Below, piece by piece: positions 35,989 to 45,187 of a stretch of 64,000 nucleotides of DNA (its first letter is position 1; every line of letters begins with the position of its first letter). The stretch is from JADCRZ01 sp965200945 (lineage in GTDB: Bacteria > Bacteroidota > Bacteroidia > Chitinophagales > Chitinophagaceae), in contig OZ241749.1 of NCBI GenBank assembly GCA_965200945.1, forward strand, positions 2,728,001-2,792,000. The letters run 5' to 3'. Position numbers and translations under genes: made by a program. The notes beneath the pieces are model-generated. The model did not search any database. It was not told the origin of the DNA and saw nothing but the letters and a program-made list of their open reading frames with translations.

Positions 35989-36903
35989 TTACTCACTGAG
36001 ATTTGCGTTCCGGAGGTCGAAAGACATTTTTGAAGGCCACAGGTAAGCTCGCTTGAAAATCAGCTGTCCTCTCTCAAGGGTCAGGAAATTTACGAAGCCG
36101 CTGCCCAGGCCCCTGTAATTTTCTTTTAAAATGTACTGCAAACTCCTTACCAAAGGATACCGCAGAGTACCAATATTTCCCTGGTAGGGCTTTACGTAGG
36201 TCGTCGGTTTGCAGCGGGTACACTCGATAGACGCGATTTTTACCTTTGTCAGAAAGCTCAACTGCTGCGGGTCTTCCCGGTTTCCAATCCAGCTCACCCC
36301 TACCAGCCCGATGGCATCCTTGGTATTTGAAATATAGTCGATCACGCCCTGGCTTGTGGGGGCGGCCATTACGTTGCTGCCGAACTTTTCGCCTCTGAGC
36401 AGCGAATCCATGGCGAAACGAACGATGCTTGTGGCCGAAAGGCCGTCCATCACCACCTTGTATTTATATCCGCTTGTACCTTTTACCAGCGACCGGATAT
36501 CAGCCATATCAAAAATCGAATCCTTTGCCTGGTTGTTCACGATCACCGCGATGGCATCGTAGGCCATGGTTCCCTGTACGGGGAAAAAACTGAGTGTGTC
36601 TTTGAGGATCTTTTCTTCCACCGGCTTGAGCGCCCGGGTTACGATCACCATCCGGATGCTGTCGTTCTGCAGGTCTTTCAGGCATTCGGCTTCGGGCTTG
36701 TAATGGGTGATGATCTTTGCGTTCGGGTAAGCAGCCTCAAATACCTGGATCTCAGAGTCGATGATGGGTTTGAAAGATTCATCCACACTGATCTGGATCA
36801 CACCGCTGGTGGTTGTGTCACCGGGCGATTTCACAGGCGTGTTGCTGCAACTTGTTAAAAGCAGCATGAAAAAGAACCAGGCTATGATCTGTCTTTTGTC
36901 CAT
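35989..36903 (-). CDS. PstS-like phosphate/substrate-binding lipoprotein
   Basis: 304 residues. The lipobox is LLTSC with Cys19, so it is an anchored lipoprotein. The fold is a periplasmic binding protein (PBP-like_2): GVIQISVDESFKPIIDSEIQ, MAYDAIAVIVNNQAKDSIFD, TSQGVIDYISNTKDAIGLVG. No Pst membrane genes are nearby; in this lineage such proteins usually go with the TonB-ExbBD system and the TPR protein. Ligand unknown. It follows the small membrane protein gene by 45 bases. Confidence 0.85.
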   Translation of the reverse strand: MDKRQIIAWFFFMLLLTSCSNTPVKSPGDTTTSGVIQISVDESFKPIIDSEIQVFEAAYPNAKIITHYKPEAECLKDLQNDSIRMVIVTRALKPVEEKILKDTLSFFPVQGTMAYDAIAVIVNNQAKDSIFDMADIRSLVKGTSGYKYKVVMDGLSATSIVRFAMDSLLRGEKFGSNVMAAPTSQGVIDYISNTKDAIGLVGVSWIGNREDPQQLSFLTKVKIASIECTRCKPTTYVKPYQGNIGTLRYPLVRSLQYILKENYRGLGSGFVNFLTLERGQLIFKRAYLWPSKMSFDLRNANLSE

Positions 36904-36948
36904 GTAAACCGGCTGTTTAACTAACTTGTTCTAGATTCTGTTGATTGC

Positions 36949-37185
36949 TTATTCTGTGTAGTATTCCCTTTTGAACCCCCTGTACATCCGCCATCCGCCG
37001 TATACGATACACATGATACCAAAAAACCAGCGGAAGAACGGATCGATGGTAAATCCCATTCCGAGCTTCTCGGCGAGCAGAAAGAAAAAACCAAACCCCA
37101 GGATGATCAGCCCCATGCCGTAGTCCATGACAGACCTCATGAGCAGATATCCTTTTCTTCTTTTTTCGACTTGATCTGTTTCCAT
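36949..37185 (-). CDS. Small two-helix membrane protein
   Basis: 78 residues: a charged start (METDQVEKRRKGYLLM), two predicted membrane helices (YGMGLIILGFGFFFLLAEKL and FFRWFFGIMCIVYGGWRMYR) and a short basic end. No known family. It is the first gene of a three-gene minus-strand run with the PstS-like and TPR genes, so it may assist them in the inner membrane. The start at 37185 is preferred; an upstream in-frame extension does not look coding. Confidence 0.65.
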   Translation of the reverse strand: METDQVEKRRKGYLLMRSVMDYGMGLIILGFGFFFLLAEKLGMGFTIDPFFRWFFGIMCIVYGGWRMYRGFKREYYTE

Positions 37186-37633
37186 TTATCCTCAAATTAA
37201 ACCGGTTAAAAAATTTTGCTTTACCGGTGGAACCTTCGGGCAAGATACTAAAATTATAACCTATGCCTCCTGAAAAATAATGCCCAAAGATTGCATTATA
37301 TTAATATTAAAATATTTTAACATTTTCTTCTTGCCGAAATCCTGCAGCTCCTTTCAGGGCCCGTTGACGGAGCGGGCACTTCCCTGCTTTTTTCTCCTCT
37401 CTTCTTCATATTAAGCGTTCCACCGGTGCAGCGAACATTTTCAAGATGCATGCGGCCATATATTCCATACCCATCCCGTGCCCTGCCTCCATTCTAACAA
37501 ATTTTTACCTGTTCAGATGAACTGCCGGCCCTTTTCAGCCGGGGAAGATACGGCCGGAAACTTCTGCCCGCCCGTGTTCCATCTGTTATCTTTGCGCGGG
37601 TCCTGAAAAAATTTTATTGATCAATTATACAAC
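37186..37633. other. Intergenic region upstream of hisS
   Basis: 448 bases with no gene. Contains a -7-like TATCTTTG at 37587-37594, weakly preceded by TCTG 20 bases earlier, which would give a leader of about 34 bases for hisS. A minor hairpin GCCCG/CGGGC near 37360 is followed by a T-rich stretch. No T-box-like structure was recognised. Confidence 0.4.
37587..37594 (+). promoter_or_regulatory. -7 box of hisS
   Basis: TATCTTTG fully matches TAnnTTTG; TCTG lies 20 bases upstream as a poor -33 element. The start of transcription would be near 37599. Confidence 0.5.
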
Positions 37634-39028
37634 ATGAAACCTGGTCTACCACAGGGAACGAGAGATTTCGGCGCGGAGGTTGTGCGGAAACGGAATTTTA
37701 TCTTCAGCAATGTCAGGCAGGTCTTTGAACTTTACGGATTTCAGCCGCTGGAAACCCCTGCGTTTGAAAACCTCACCACGCTGATGGGAAAGTATGGTGA
37801 CGAAGGCGACAAGCTCATCTTCAAGATCCTGAACAACGGATTGAACGATCCTAAAAACATCGGTCATTCCAAAGAAGCTTTCGAACGGGTGCTGCAGGGC
37901 CATACCGACCCGCACCTTACGGAACGTGCCCTGAAATACGACCTCACGATCCCCTTTGCCCGCTATGTGGCGATGAACCACGCACAACTTACGCTGCCCT
38001 ATAAACGTTACCAGATTCAGCCCGTATGGAGAGCCGACCGGCCGCAAAAAGGCCGTTACCGCGAGTTCTACCAGTGCGATGCCGACGTGGTGGGCAGCCG
38101 GTCGCTGCTCAACGAAACAGAACTTGCCTGCATCTACCACGAAGTGTTCACCCGCCTGCGGCTGCATGAGTACAACCTGCAGATCAACCACCGCAAAGTG
38201 CTGAAAGGCATCATGGAAGCGTGCGGCGTGGAAGCAAAAGAAAAACAGATACTGGTGATCATCGACAAGACCGACAAGATCGGCATCGACGGCGTGACGC
38301 GGGAGCTTGAAACGATCGAAGTGCCGCCGGCCGACCTTCAGAAACTCCTGTCCATCTATTCCTTCCAACAATCCAACGAAGCTACCATCGCCTTCCTGAA
38401 AGAGCAGCTGGCTCTATCCGCCACCGGCATGCAGGGCGTACAGGATCTCGAATGGATCCTCCAACGCATCAACACGCTAGAGACCGGTGCCGGCAGCCGC
38501 CTCCGCATAGACCTTACCCTCGCCCGCGGCCTCGAATACTATACCGGTACCATCTTCGAAGCCCGGGCGCCAGCTACGGTAAAGATCGGCAGCATCGGCG
38601 GCGGCGGCCGTTACGACGACCTTACCGGCTTGTTTGGCGTGCCCAACGTACCGGGGGTAGGCGTGTCATTCGGCGTAGACCGGATCTATGATGTGCTGGA
38701 AGAGCTGCAACTTTTTCCGGAAGGTGCCCAAACCGGTACGCGTCTCCTGTTCCTCAACCTTGGCGAAGCGGAGGGCCAGCGGGCCTTTCAGCTGGTGCAG
38801 CAGATGCGTTCCAAGGGCGTTGCCAGCGAGCTGTATCATGAACAGGCCAAATTCGACAAGCAGTTCAAATACGCCGAAAAGAAAAAGATCCCCTTTGTGG
38901 TCATCATCGGTAGCAAGGAGATGGAAGAAAAAAAGATGGTGGTAAAAGAGCTGCAAACCGGCAGGCAGGATAGCCTGGAGGCGGGTCAGCTGGAGCAATT
39001 GGCTGAGCTGGTGGGGGAGAAAAGATAG
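37634..39028 (+). CDS. hisS: Histidyl-tRNA synthetase
   Basis: 464 residues. Class II motifs are clear: PGLPQGTRDFGAEV at the start, motif 2 PVWRADRPQKGRYREFYQCD, the HisA-type motif LARGLEYYTGTIFE, and motif 3 IGGGGRYDDL with GVGVSFGVDRI. A C-terminal anticodon-binding domain follows (RLLFLNLGEAEGQRAFQLVQ). Charges tRNA-His in the cytosol. Its stop overlaps the hairpin at 39028. Confidence 0.98.
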   Translation: MKPGLPQGTRDFGAEVVRKRNFIFSNVRQVFELYGFQPLETPAFENLTTLMGKYGDEGDKLIFKILNNGLNDPKNIGHSKEAFERVLQGHTDPHLTERALKYDLTIPFARYVAMNHAQLTLPYKRYQIQPVWRADRPQKGRYREFYQCDADVVGSRSLLNETELACIYHEVFTRLRLHEYNLQINHRKVLKGIMEACGVEAKEKQILVIIDKTDKIGIDGVTRELETIEVPPADLQKLLSIYSFQQSNEATIAFLKEQLALSATGMQGVQDLEWILQRINTLETGAGSRLRIDLTLARGLEYYTGTIFEARAPATVKIGSIGGGGRYDDLTGLFGVPNVPGVGVSFGVDRIYDVLEELQLFPEGAQTGTRLLFLNLGEAEGQRAFQLVQQMRSKGVASELYHEQAKFDKQFKYAEKKKIPFVVIIGSKEMEEKKMVVKELQTGRQDSLEAGQLEQLAELVGEKR

Positions 39029-39049
39029 AGACGCCATGCGGGGCGTCTC
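39028..39049. terminator. Hairpin between hisS and the thiolase gene
   Basis: GAGACGCC (39028-39035) pairs with GGCGTCTC (39042-39049), loop six bases. The stem begins inside the hisS stop codon and lies between convergent genes. There is no T tract on either side, so it may need help from Rho. Confidence 0.5.
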
Positions 39050-39098
39050 CCGCCCGCATACCCGCGATCCATTACAGATACAGGATGGGCTCAGATAT

Positions 39099-40283
39099 CT
39101 ACGAACATCTTTCGAGGACAAGCGCCGTTCCCTGCCCCAGGCCGGCACACAGGGCAGACAGGCCATAGCGGCCGGTCCTTCTTTTCATTTCGTGCAGCAG
39201 CGTGGTGGTGATACGGGCACCGCTGCATCCCAGCGGATTTCCGATTGCAATAGCCCCGCCATTTACGTTTACCAGATCGCTGTCGGTTTCCAGCTCCCGC
39301 ATACACGCGATGCTCGATGCGGCAAAAGCTTCATTCAATTCAAACAGGCTGATATCACCGATGGACAGTCCGGCCCGCTGCAGGGCTTTGCGGGAAGCCG
39401 GAATCAGACCGGTACCCATGACCGAAGGATCAACGCCTGCCACGGCCATCGATACCACCCGTGCCATCGGAACCAGTCCAAATGTTTTTACAGCCTGCTC
39501 ACCCGCCAGCAACAGGGCCGCCGCCCCGTCGTTGATGCTGCTCGAATTGCCTGCCGTTACAGTGCCCCCCGTTAAAAAAGCCGGTTTCAGGCGTGCCAGC
39601 AGCGCGGTATTGGTCCTGCGGGGTGGTTCATCAGAAATTATTACCCCCGTCGAAGTGGTTACCGGTATGATCTCATCGGTCCATTTACCTGCATCAAGCG
39701 CAGCTGAATACTTATCGTGGCTGGTGCAGGCAAACCGGTCCTGCTCTTCCCGTGTGATGCCCCATTGCCGGGCGATGTTCTCGGCCGTTTCACCCATGTT
39801 GTACGGCGGATACAGGGCGGTGAGCGCGGGATTGGTGAACCGCCAGCCGATGGTGGTATCATAGATCTCGGGCGTCCGGTTCCAGCCCTGCTCCTGCTTC
39901 GCCATTACAAACGGTGCGCGCGTCATGCTTTCCACGCCGCCCGCGATATACAGATCACCTTCTCCGCACATGATGCCCCGCGCCGCATCGAGGATGGCCT
40001 GCAAGCCGCTGGCACAAAGCCGGTTCACCGTATTGCCTGCCACACTGGTAGGCAGTCCGGCCAGCAGCGCCGCCATCCGGGCAACATTCCGGCAGTCTTC
40101 ACCGCTCTGGTTAGCCGCACCGGCGATCACATCCTCGATGCAGGATGGATCAACTGAAGTATTTCTTTCGAGCAGGGCCCGCATAGTGCACGCCAGCAGA
40201 TCGTCGGGCCTGACCGATTGCAGGATGCCACCGTATTTTCCAACGGGTGTTCGTACGGCATCGATGATGTAAACTGTTTGCAT
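39099..40283 (-). CDS. Acetyl-CoA C-acyltransferase (thiolase)
   Basis: 394 residues from MQTVYIIDAVRTPVGKYGG; an upstream ATG (40343) would add 20 residues that do not look like thiolase. The acylation Cys is in VNRLCASGLQAILDA, the catalytic His in VNVNGGAIAIGNPLGCSGAR, and the second Cys in LSALCAGLGQGTALVLE. This is a degradative thiolase of the FadA/PcaF group, cleaving 3-oxoacyl-CoA to acetyl-CoA and a shortened acyl-CoA. No fad or paa partner genes are adjacent, so the exact pathway is open. Confidence 0.93.
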   Translation of the reverse strand: MQTVYIIDAVRTPVGKYGGILQSVRPDDLLACTMRALLERNTSVDPSCIEDVIAGAANQSGEDCRNVARMAALLAGLPTSVAGNTVNRLCASGLQAILDAARGIMCGEGDLYIAGGVESMTRAPFVMAKQEQGWNRTPEIYDTTIGWRFTNPALTALYPPYNMGETAENIARQWGITREEQDRFACTSHDKYSAALDAGKWTDEIIPVTTSTGVIISDEPPRRTNTALLARLKPAFLTGGTVTAGNSSSINDGAAALLLAGEQAVKTFGLVPMARVVSMAVAGVDPSVMGTGLIPASRKALQRAGLSIGDISLFELNEAFAASSIACMRELETDSDLVNVNGGAIAIGNPLGCSGARITTTLLHEMKRRTGRYGLSALCAGLGQGTALVLERCS

Positions 40284-40490
40284 ATGATTGTTCCGGTTCG
40301 GCTGCGCAAAAATAAGGATCTGCGCAGGCAGCCCAGATGGCAATTTATGACTTGTAAAAATGCAGGTTTAGCCTGCCAACGCATTTTTACCGTTACGGGC
40401 GCGCTTCTAAAACCACAGAAAGACAGGCTTTTATCTCCTGTTCTTGTGTTAAAATACCATACTATGCTGTAAAATTGTTAAAATTGAAAG

Positions 40491-40498
40491 TATCTTTG
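40491..40498 (+). promoter_or_regulatory. -7 box five bases before the rlmN start
   Basis: TATCTTTG fully matches TAnnTTTG. Only five bases separate it from the ATG at 40504, so transcription from it would begin at or next to the start codon and give a leaderless mRNA. The -33 position has only GCTG 21 bases upstream. Confidence 0.5.
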
Positions 40499-40503
40499 CA
40501 GAC

Positions 40504-41571
40504 ATGTCTGACCTGAACAAAAACATCCGCGACCTGAGTTTGTCTGAACTCGAACAGTACCTGGAAGCTTCCGATGAAAAGAAATTCCGGGCAAAACAGG
40601 TATATGAATGGATCTGGCAGAAGCACGCCCATAGCTTCGAAGCCATGACCAACCTGAGCAAGGATCTGCGGACCAAACTCGCGCAGGATTTTTCCCTTCC
40701 TGCCCTTACCATCAGTGAAACCCAGCACTCTGAAGACGGCACCATCAAAAGCCGTTTTCAAACCTCCGACCACCATTTCGTGGAAGGGGTGCTTATTCCC
40801 ACCGAATCGAGACTGACCGCCTGTGTAAGCTCGCAGATCGGCTGCTCCCTCAGCTGCCGCTTTTGCGCCACCGGCTATATGGAACGCAAGCGCAACCTCC
40901 ATTTCGATGAAATTTACGATGAAGTGGTGCTCATCAACCAGCAGTCTGAACAAGCCTACCAGAAAAAACTCAGCAATATTGTCTTCATGGGCATGGGCGA
41001 GCCCCTGCTCAACTACAAGAATGTTCTCAAAGCCATCGAAAAGATCAGCGACCCCGCCGGCGGAATGGCCATGAGCCCCCGCCGCATCACCGTTTCTACA
41101 GCAGGTGTTGCCAAAATGATCAAACAGCTGGGCGACGACCAGGTGAGGTTCAAGCTGGCGCTTTCGCTGCACGCCACCAACGATGCAAAGCGCAACGAGA
41201 TCATGCCGATCAACGAAACCAACAACATCAATGCGCTGGTGGAAGCCCTCAATTATTTTTATCAGAAAACAGAGAATGAGATCACGCTGGAGTATATCCT
41301 CTTCAAAGACTTCAACGACTCACTCAAAGACGGGGAAGAGCTGATCAAGATATTCCGGAAGGTGCCTGCCGACCTGGTCAACATCATTGAATACAACGCG
41401 ATCGACAACGCCCGGTTCCAGAAACCGGAAGAAGAAAAAGTCGAAAGATTCATCAACCACCTCGCGAAGAACAGGGTAAACACCCGACTTAGAAAGAGCC
41501 GGGGAAAAGACATAGACGCGGCCTGCGGTCAGCTGGCCAACAAATCGCTGACGCCTGTTGAAAAACAGTAA
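40504..41571 (+). CDS. rlmN: 23S rRNA/tRNA adenine-C2 methyltransferase RlmN
   Basis: 355 residues. Radical SAM motif CSLSCRFC with Cys114, Cys118 and Cys121; the methyl-carrying Cys is in DAACGQL near residue 341. Other family stretches: NIVFMGMGEPLLNYKNVLKA and ITVSTAGVAKMIKQL. It methylates A2503 of 23S rRNA and A37 of some tRNAs. It heads a run with two pseudouridine synthase genes, 10 bases to the next. Confidence 0.97.
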   Translation: MSDLNKNIRDLSLSELEQYLEASDEKKFRAKQVYEWIWQKHAHSFEAMTNLSKDLRTKLAQDFSLPALTISETQHSEDGTIKSRFQTSDHHFVEGVLIPTESRLTACVSSQIGCSLSCRFCATGYMERKRNLHFDEIYDEVVLINQQSEQAYQKKLSNIVFMGMGEPLLNYKNVLKAIEKISDPAGGMAMSPRRITVSTAGVAKMIKQLGDDQVRFKLALSLHATNDAKRNEIMPINETNNINALVEALNYFYQKTENEITLEYILFKDFNDSLKDGEELIKIFRKVPADLVNIIEYNAIDNARFQKPEEEKVERFINHLAKNRVNTRLRKSRGKDIDAACGQLANKSLTPVEKQ

Positions 41572-41581
41572 ACTTAAAAGT

Positions 41582-42538
41582 ATGAGCAAGCATTCTCAGT
41601 TTGAGAAATTCATTAAAAAGAAAAAGCCAAGTGTTCTAAAGGAAGAATTAAAACAGGAAAAAAAGGCTTACAAAAAAGAACGGGCGCAAGCCATTGAACA
41701 AAGATTCGAAGAAAAAAGAAGGGCCAGAGCGGCCGGTAACGCTCCTGATGGAGCCGGCAGAAGGCCACTCACTCCTATCAAACAGGCTTCCGACAAAACA
41801 GCGACTCCTACTCCAGGCATGCCGCTCAACAAATACATCGCCCATAGCGGGGTATGCTCAAGAAGGGATGCGGCAGAACTCATCAAACAGGGCCATGTAA
41901 GCGTGAACGGGCAATCAGTTACCGAACCAGGAACAAAGGTGATTGATACAGACGTGATCAAGGTAAAAGACAAGAAGGTCGTTCCTTCCCGTCATTTCGT
42001 ATACATCCTGCTCAACAAACCCAAAGATTATATCACCACCACTGAAGACCCGCAGGGAAGGAAAACAGTGCTCGACCTGATCCGCCACGCCACCAACGAG
42101 CGCATTTATCCCATCGGCAGGCTCGACAGAAATACTTCGGGGGTGCTGCTGTTCACCAACGACGGCGAGCTGGCCCAGTCGCTCTCCCATCCCAGCAACG
42201 AGGTTAAAAAGATCTACGAGGTGAAGCTCGACAAACCGCTGGCAAAAAATGATTTCGACGAGATCCTGAAAGGCATCACGCTTGAAGATGGTTTTATCTG
42301 TCCCGATGCGATGGCGTATGCCGATAGCAAAGACAAAACGGTGATCGGCATCGAGATCCACAGTGGCCGCAACCGCATCGTTCGCCGCATTTTCGAGAAA
42401 ATGGGGTATGATGTCAGGGGCCTCGACAGGGTAATGTATGCAGGCCTCACCAAAAAAAATGTACAGCGCAGCAAATGGCGCATGCTCACCGACAGCGAGA
42501 TCAGGATCCTCAAACACTTTAACAAAAGCGGCCGGTAA
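41582..42538 (+). CDS. Pseudouridine synthase, RsuA/RluB family
   Basis: 318 residues. A Lys/Arg-rich N-terminal extension of about 80 residues (KKKKPSVLKEELKQEKKAYK and on) precedes an S4 RNA-binding domain (PLNKYIAHSGVCSRRDAAEL) and the catalytic domain with GRLDRNTSGVLLFTNDGELA, where the Asp is the catalytic residue. It modifies 23S (RluB/E/F-like) or 16S rRNA; which one cannot be told. Start at the ATG 41582, ten bases after rlmN; an upstream TTG is unlikely. Confidence 0.92.
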   Translation: MSKHSQFEKFIKKKKPSVLKEELKQEKKAYKKERAQAIEQRFEEKRRARAAGNAPDGAGRRPLTPIKQASDKTATPTPGMPLNKYIAHSGVCSRRDAAELIKQGHVSVNGQSVTEPGTKVIDTDVIKVKDKKVVPSRHFVYILLNKPKDYITTTEDPQGRKTVLDLIRHATNERIYPIGRLDRNTSGVLLFTNDGELAQSLSHPSNEVKKIYEVKLDKPLAKNDFDEILKGITLEDGFICPDAMAYADSKDKTVIGIEIHSGRNRIVRRIFEKMGYDVRGLDRVMYAGLTKKNVQRSKWRMLTDSEIRILKHFNKSGR

Positions 42539-42550
42539 CCCAATCCCTGC

Positions 42551-43270
42551 ATGAAAAGAGAACTGGAGATCATTTTTGAAAATGAGGGCTTCGTCGCGAT
42601 CAATAAAGCCCCGGGTATGCTTTCCATCAAGGACCGGGCAGACTCCGCCCCTTCCCTTAAAGATATTTTACAAGATGAATACGGAGTGATATTCACCGTG
42701 CATCGCCTCGACCGGGAAACCAGCGGTGTGATCGTTTTTGCCAAAGACGAAGACACGCACCGCTTCCTCAGCCGCCAGTTCGAGAACCGCGAAACGGAAA
42801 AAGAATATACGGGAATTGTTCAGGGAAGCCTGGCCGAACCAACCGGCACGATCGACGAACCGATCATGGAGCACCCGGTCAAAAAAGGAACGATGGTCAT
42901 AAGCGCCAAGGGAAAAGATTCGGTGACGGAATACACGGTGGAAGAAGATTTCGGCCTGTACTCGCTGGTCAACTTCAAGATCCTGACGGGCCGTACGCAC
43001 CAGATCCGCGTGCATATGAAGCACCTGGGCCACCCGATCGTGTGCGACGGGGTGTATGGCAACGAAGCGCCGATCCGCCTGTCATCCATCAAAAAGAAAT
43101 ACAAACTGTCACGGCAGGAAGAAGAGGAACGGCCGCTGCTGAACCGGCTGGCCCTGCATGCGAAAAAGCTTGTCATTAAAGATCCATCAGGTAAGATATA
43201 CGAACTCGAAGCCCCGCTGCCCAAGGATATGCGTGCCCTGGTGCAGCAGCTGCGCAAATGGAAAGGATAA
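42551..43270 (+). CDS. Pseudouridine synthase, RluA family
   Basis: 239 residues, no S4 domain. Catalytic motif VHRLDRETSGVIVFAKDEDT and the family stretches GRTHQIRVHMKHLGHPIVCD and LLNRLALHAKKL. It is a single-domain RluA-type enzyme, so the substrate could be 23S rRNA or tRNA. It starts 12 bases after the RsuA-type gene and shares its transcript, which ends at the strong terminator following. Confidence 0.92.
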   Translation: MKRELEIIFENEGFVAINKAPGMLSIKDRADSAPSLKDILQDEYGVIFTVHRLDRETSGVIVFAKDEDTHRFLSRQFENRETEKEYTGIVQGSLAEPTGTIDEPIMEHPVKKGTMVISAKGKDSVTEYTVEEDFGLYSLVNFKILTGRTHQIRVHMKHLGHPIVCDGVYGNEAPIRLSSIKKKYKLSRQEEEERPLLNRLALHAKKLVIKDPSGKIYELEAPLPKDMRALVQQLRKWKG

Positions 43271-43307
43271 AAAGAAGGGCCCGGAAATAGTTTCCGGGCC
43301 CTTCTTT
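43271..43307 (+). terminator. Strong bidirectional intrinsic terminator
   Basis: AAAGAAGGGCCCGGAAA (43271-43287) pairs perfectly over 17 bases with TTTCCGGGCCCTTCTTT (43291-43307), loop three bases, with T tracts on both strands. It closes both the rlmN operon and the convergent peroxiredoxin gene. Confidence 0.95.
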
Positions 43308-43338
43308 TTGAATGAGAGGTCTGTTTACTGCTTAAGGA

Positions 43339-43977
43339 TTAGTCTTTGTCGGGCTGGGGAGTATAGCGCAGATAGGGTTTTACTACTTTAACGCCTTTAG
43401 GGAATTTTTTGATGGCATCTTCAGTGGAAACTGCAGGCACCACGATCACGTCTTCACCATGTTTCCAGTCGGCCGGAGTGGCGACACTGTACTGGGCGGT
43501 CAGTTGCAGCGAATCGATCACCCGCAGTACTTCAACGAAATTTCTGCCGGTAGAAGCCGGATACGTGATCATCAGCTTGATCTTTTTATCGGGTCCTATG
43601 ATAAACAGCGACCGTACGGTGGCGGTGGCGGAAGCATTCGGATGGATCATGCCATACAGCTCAGATACTTTGCGGTCTTCATCCGCGATCAACGGAAAAT
43701 CTACAGATACATTCTGGGTTTCATTGATATCGTTCTTCCAGCCATGATGTTTTTCGAGTGGATCCACACTTACTGCCAGCACTTTTACGTTGCGCTTGGC
43801 AAATTCGTCTTTAAGGGCAGCAGTTTTACCCAGTTCGGTTGTGCACACCGGTGTGTAATCGGCAGGATGAGAAAAAAGCACGCCCCAGCCCTCGCCCAGG
43901 TACTCATAGAAATCAATTTTTCCTTCTGTTGTATCGGCGGTGAAATTGGGAGCTGTGTCTCCAAGTTGTAAACTCAT
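43339..43977 (-). CDS. 1-Cys peroxiredoxin (Prx6 type)
   Basis: 212 residues. The peroxidatic Cys45 is in PADYTPVCTTELGK and there is no other cysteine, so it is a 1-Cys enzyme that needs an outside reductant. The long C-terminal domain (SLQLTAQYSVATPADWKHGE, VVPAVSTEDA) is characteristic of the Prx6 group. It reduces hydrogen and organic peroxides in the cytosol. A -7-like TATCTTCG lies on the minus strand at 44003-43996. Confidence 0.95.
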   Translation of the reverse strand: MSLQLGDTAPNFTADTTEGKIDFYEYLGEGWGVLFSHPADYTPVCTTELGKTAALKDEFAKRNVKVLAVSVDPLEKHHGWKNDINETQNVSVDFPLIADEDRKVSELYGMIHPNASATATVRSLFIIGPDKKIKLMITYPASTGRNFVEVLRVIDSLQLTAQYSVATPADWKHGEDVIVVPAVSTEDAIKKFPKGVKVVKPYLRYTPQPDKD

Positions 43978-44186
43978 AAAAAAAGATTTAGGGCACGAAG
44001 ATATAAAATTCTATAAGGTTGGTGGACTATAAGGGATAACTCTGATTCCCAAATAAGGAAAATATACTAAATATTCTGGGTTTCAGGGTATTGTGGATAT
44101 CGATGGGCATAAAATGTGCACTATATTACTAATATTTTTAGCAAAATGCAGTATTTTAACTGTAGTTTTAGAATAATATTAAGCAT

Positions 44187-44666
44187 ATGAATCTTGATTG
44201 GGTAAAAATTGGGGTTTCTCCTTTGAAGGATTTGCTTGATTTTCTGTATAAAAAGTCGCAAACGAACGATATACAGAAAAAACAGATTATCATGGAATTA
44301 CGCAACAACCTGAATGTTTTTAAGAATGGCTATAAAAACAAAGTGGCGTTCGATACCATGATCGACCTGCTGAGCAATGAAGCCATTCAGCAGGCTGTTA
44401 AAGTCAATTTCGAATTCAAGAACCTGAAGGAAGGAACCGTACAGCCGGAAAACATCGGGAACGAACGCAACAAAAAGTACCTGGGATGGACCACGGAACG
44501 GCTGATCGACAAGATCGATGAAAAAATCGTGGAGCTGAAGAACATCAAAAAAATGAACAACGGGTCGGTGCTGAGTGCAGACCACAACGTGTCTCTCATC
44601 ATGAGCAATCAGTACTACCGCATGAAGCTGCTGGCCGATTTCATCAAGTCGGCCGACATGCACTAA
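44187..44666 (+). CDS. Hypothetical protein
   Basis: 159 residues, soluble, rich in Lys and Asn, probably helical: KDLLDFLYKKSQTNDIQKKQ near the start and TTERLIDKIDEKIVELKNIK later, with one Trp in KYLGWTTE. No motif known to me. Its upstream region is very AT-rich. It converges on rimM so tightly that their stop codons overlap (shared CTAA at 44663-44666). Function unknown. Confidence 0.7.
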   Translation: MNLDWVKIGVSPLKDLLDFLYKKSQTNDIQKKQIIMELRNNLNVFKNGYKNKVAFDTMIDLLSNEAIQQAVKVNFEFKNLKEGTVQPENIGNERNKKYLGWTTERLIDKIDEKIVELKNIKKMNNGSVLSADHNVSLIMSNQYYRMKLLADFIKSADMH

Positions 44667-45178
44667 CGGTAGATGTCGAGCAATCCTTCCGGCAGCGACA
44701 CGTACACCTGTCTTTTTTTCTTGTCTATTTTGCGAAGCGTCTCTTCATGCACCGGAATATAGGCTTCGTTGCCTGATATCATGATCTTGCAGAGCACCTG
44801 GTGCGGCTGCTCGATCACTTCAACGATCTCTCCCAGGTTCTCCGAATCGTTGATCACCTGGTAACCCAGCAGCGAAATAGAAGAAGTAGCCGCCGCATAT
44901 TGTTTGAAATCGGTGTCTGCCATCCACACTTCTTTCTGAATGAATTTTTTCGCCGCCTCCTTGTTATCGACCCCCTCCAGCTTTATGTACACTTCCTCCG
45001 CATCGCGCATTTTAGCCTGGCTGATGAAATAAGGGATCATTTCATCGGTACGGACTTCCAGGAACAGGTTCTCCAATCCTTTGAGGGCGGTCTTTTTACC
45101 AAGGTTGTGGCGCAGGATGAGTTCGCCCTGCAGGCCGTAGGTAGCCACGAATTTTCCAATGCTGTTGTACTGGGTCAT
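44663..45178 (-). CDS. rimM: Ribosome maturation factor RimM
   Basis: 171 residues. N-terminal domain GKFVATYGLQGELILRHNLG, C-terminal PRC-barrel domain (SLLGYQVINDSENLGEIVEV, EAYIPVHEETLRKIDKKK). It binds S19 and helps assemble the 30S head. It follows rpsP on the same strand, but a huge hairpin and a terminator lie between, so it is not simply co-transcribed. The frequent partner trmD is far away, at 57.6 kb. Confidence 0.96.
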   Translation of the reverse strand: MTQYNSIGKFVATYGLQGELILRHNLGKKTALKGLENLFLEVRTDEMIPYFISQAKMRDAEEVYIKLEGVDNKEAAKKFIQKEVWMADTDFKQYAAATSSISLLGYQVINDSENLGEIVEVIEQPHQVLCKIMISGNEAYIPVHEETLRKIDKKKRQVYVSLPEGLLDIYR

Positions 45179-45187
45179 AATGCGGAA

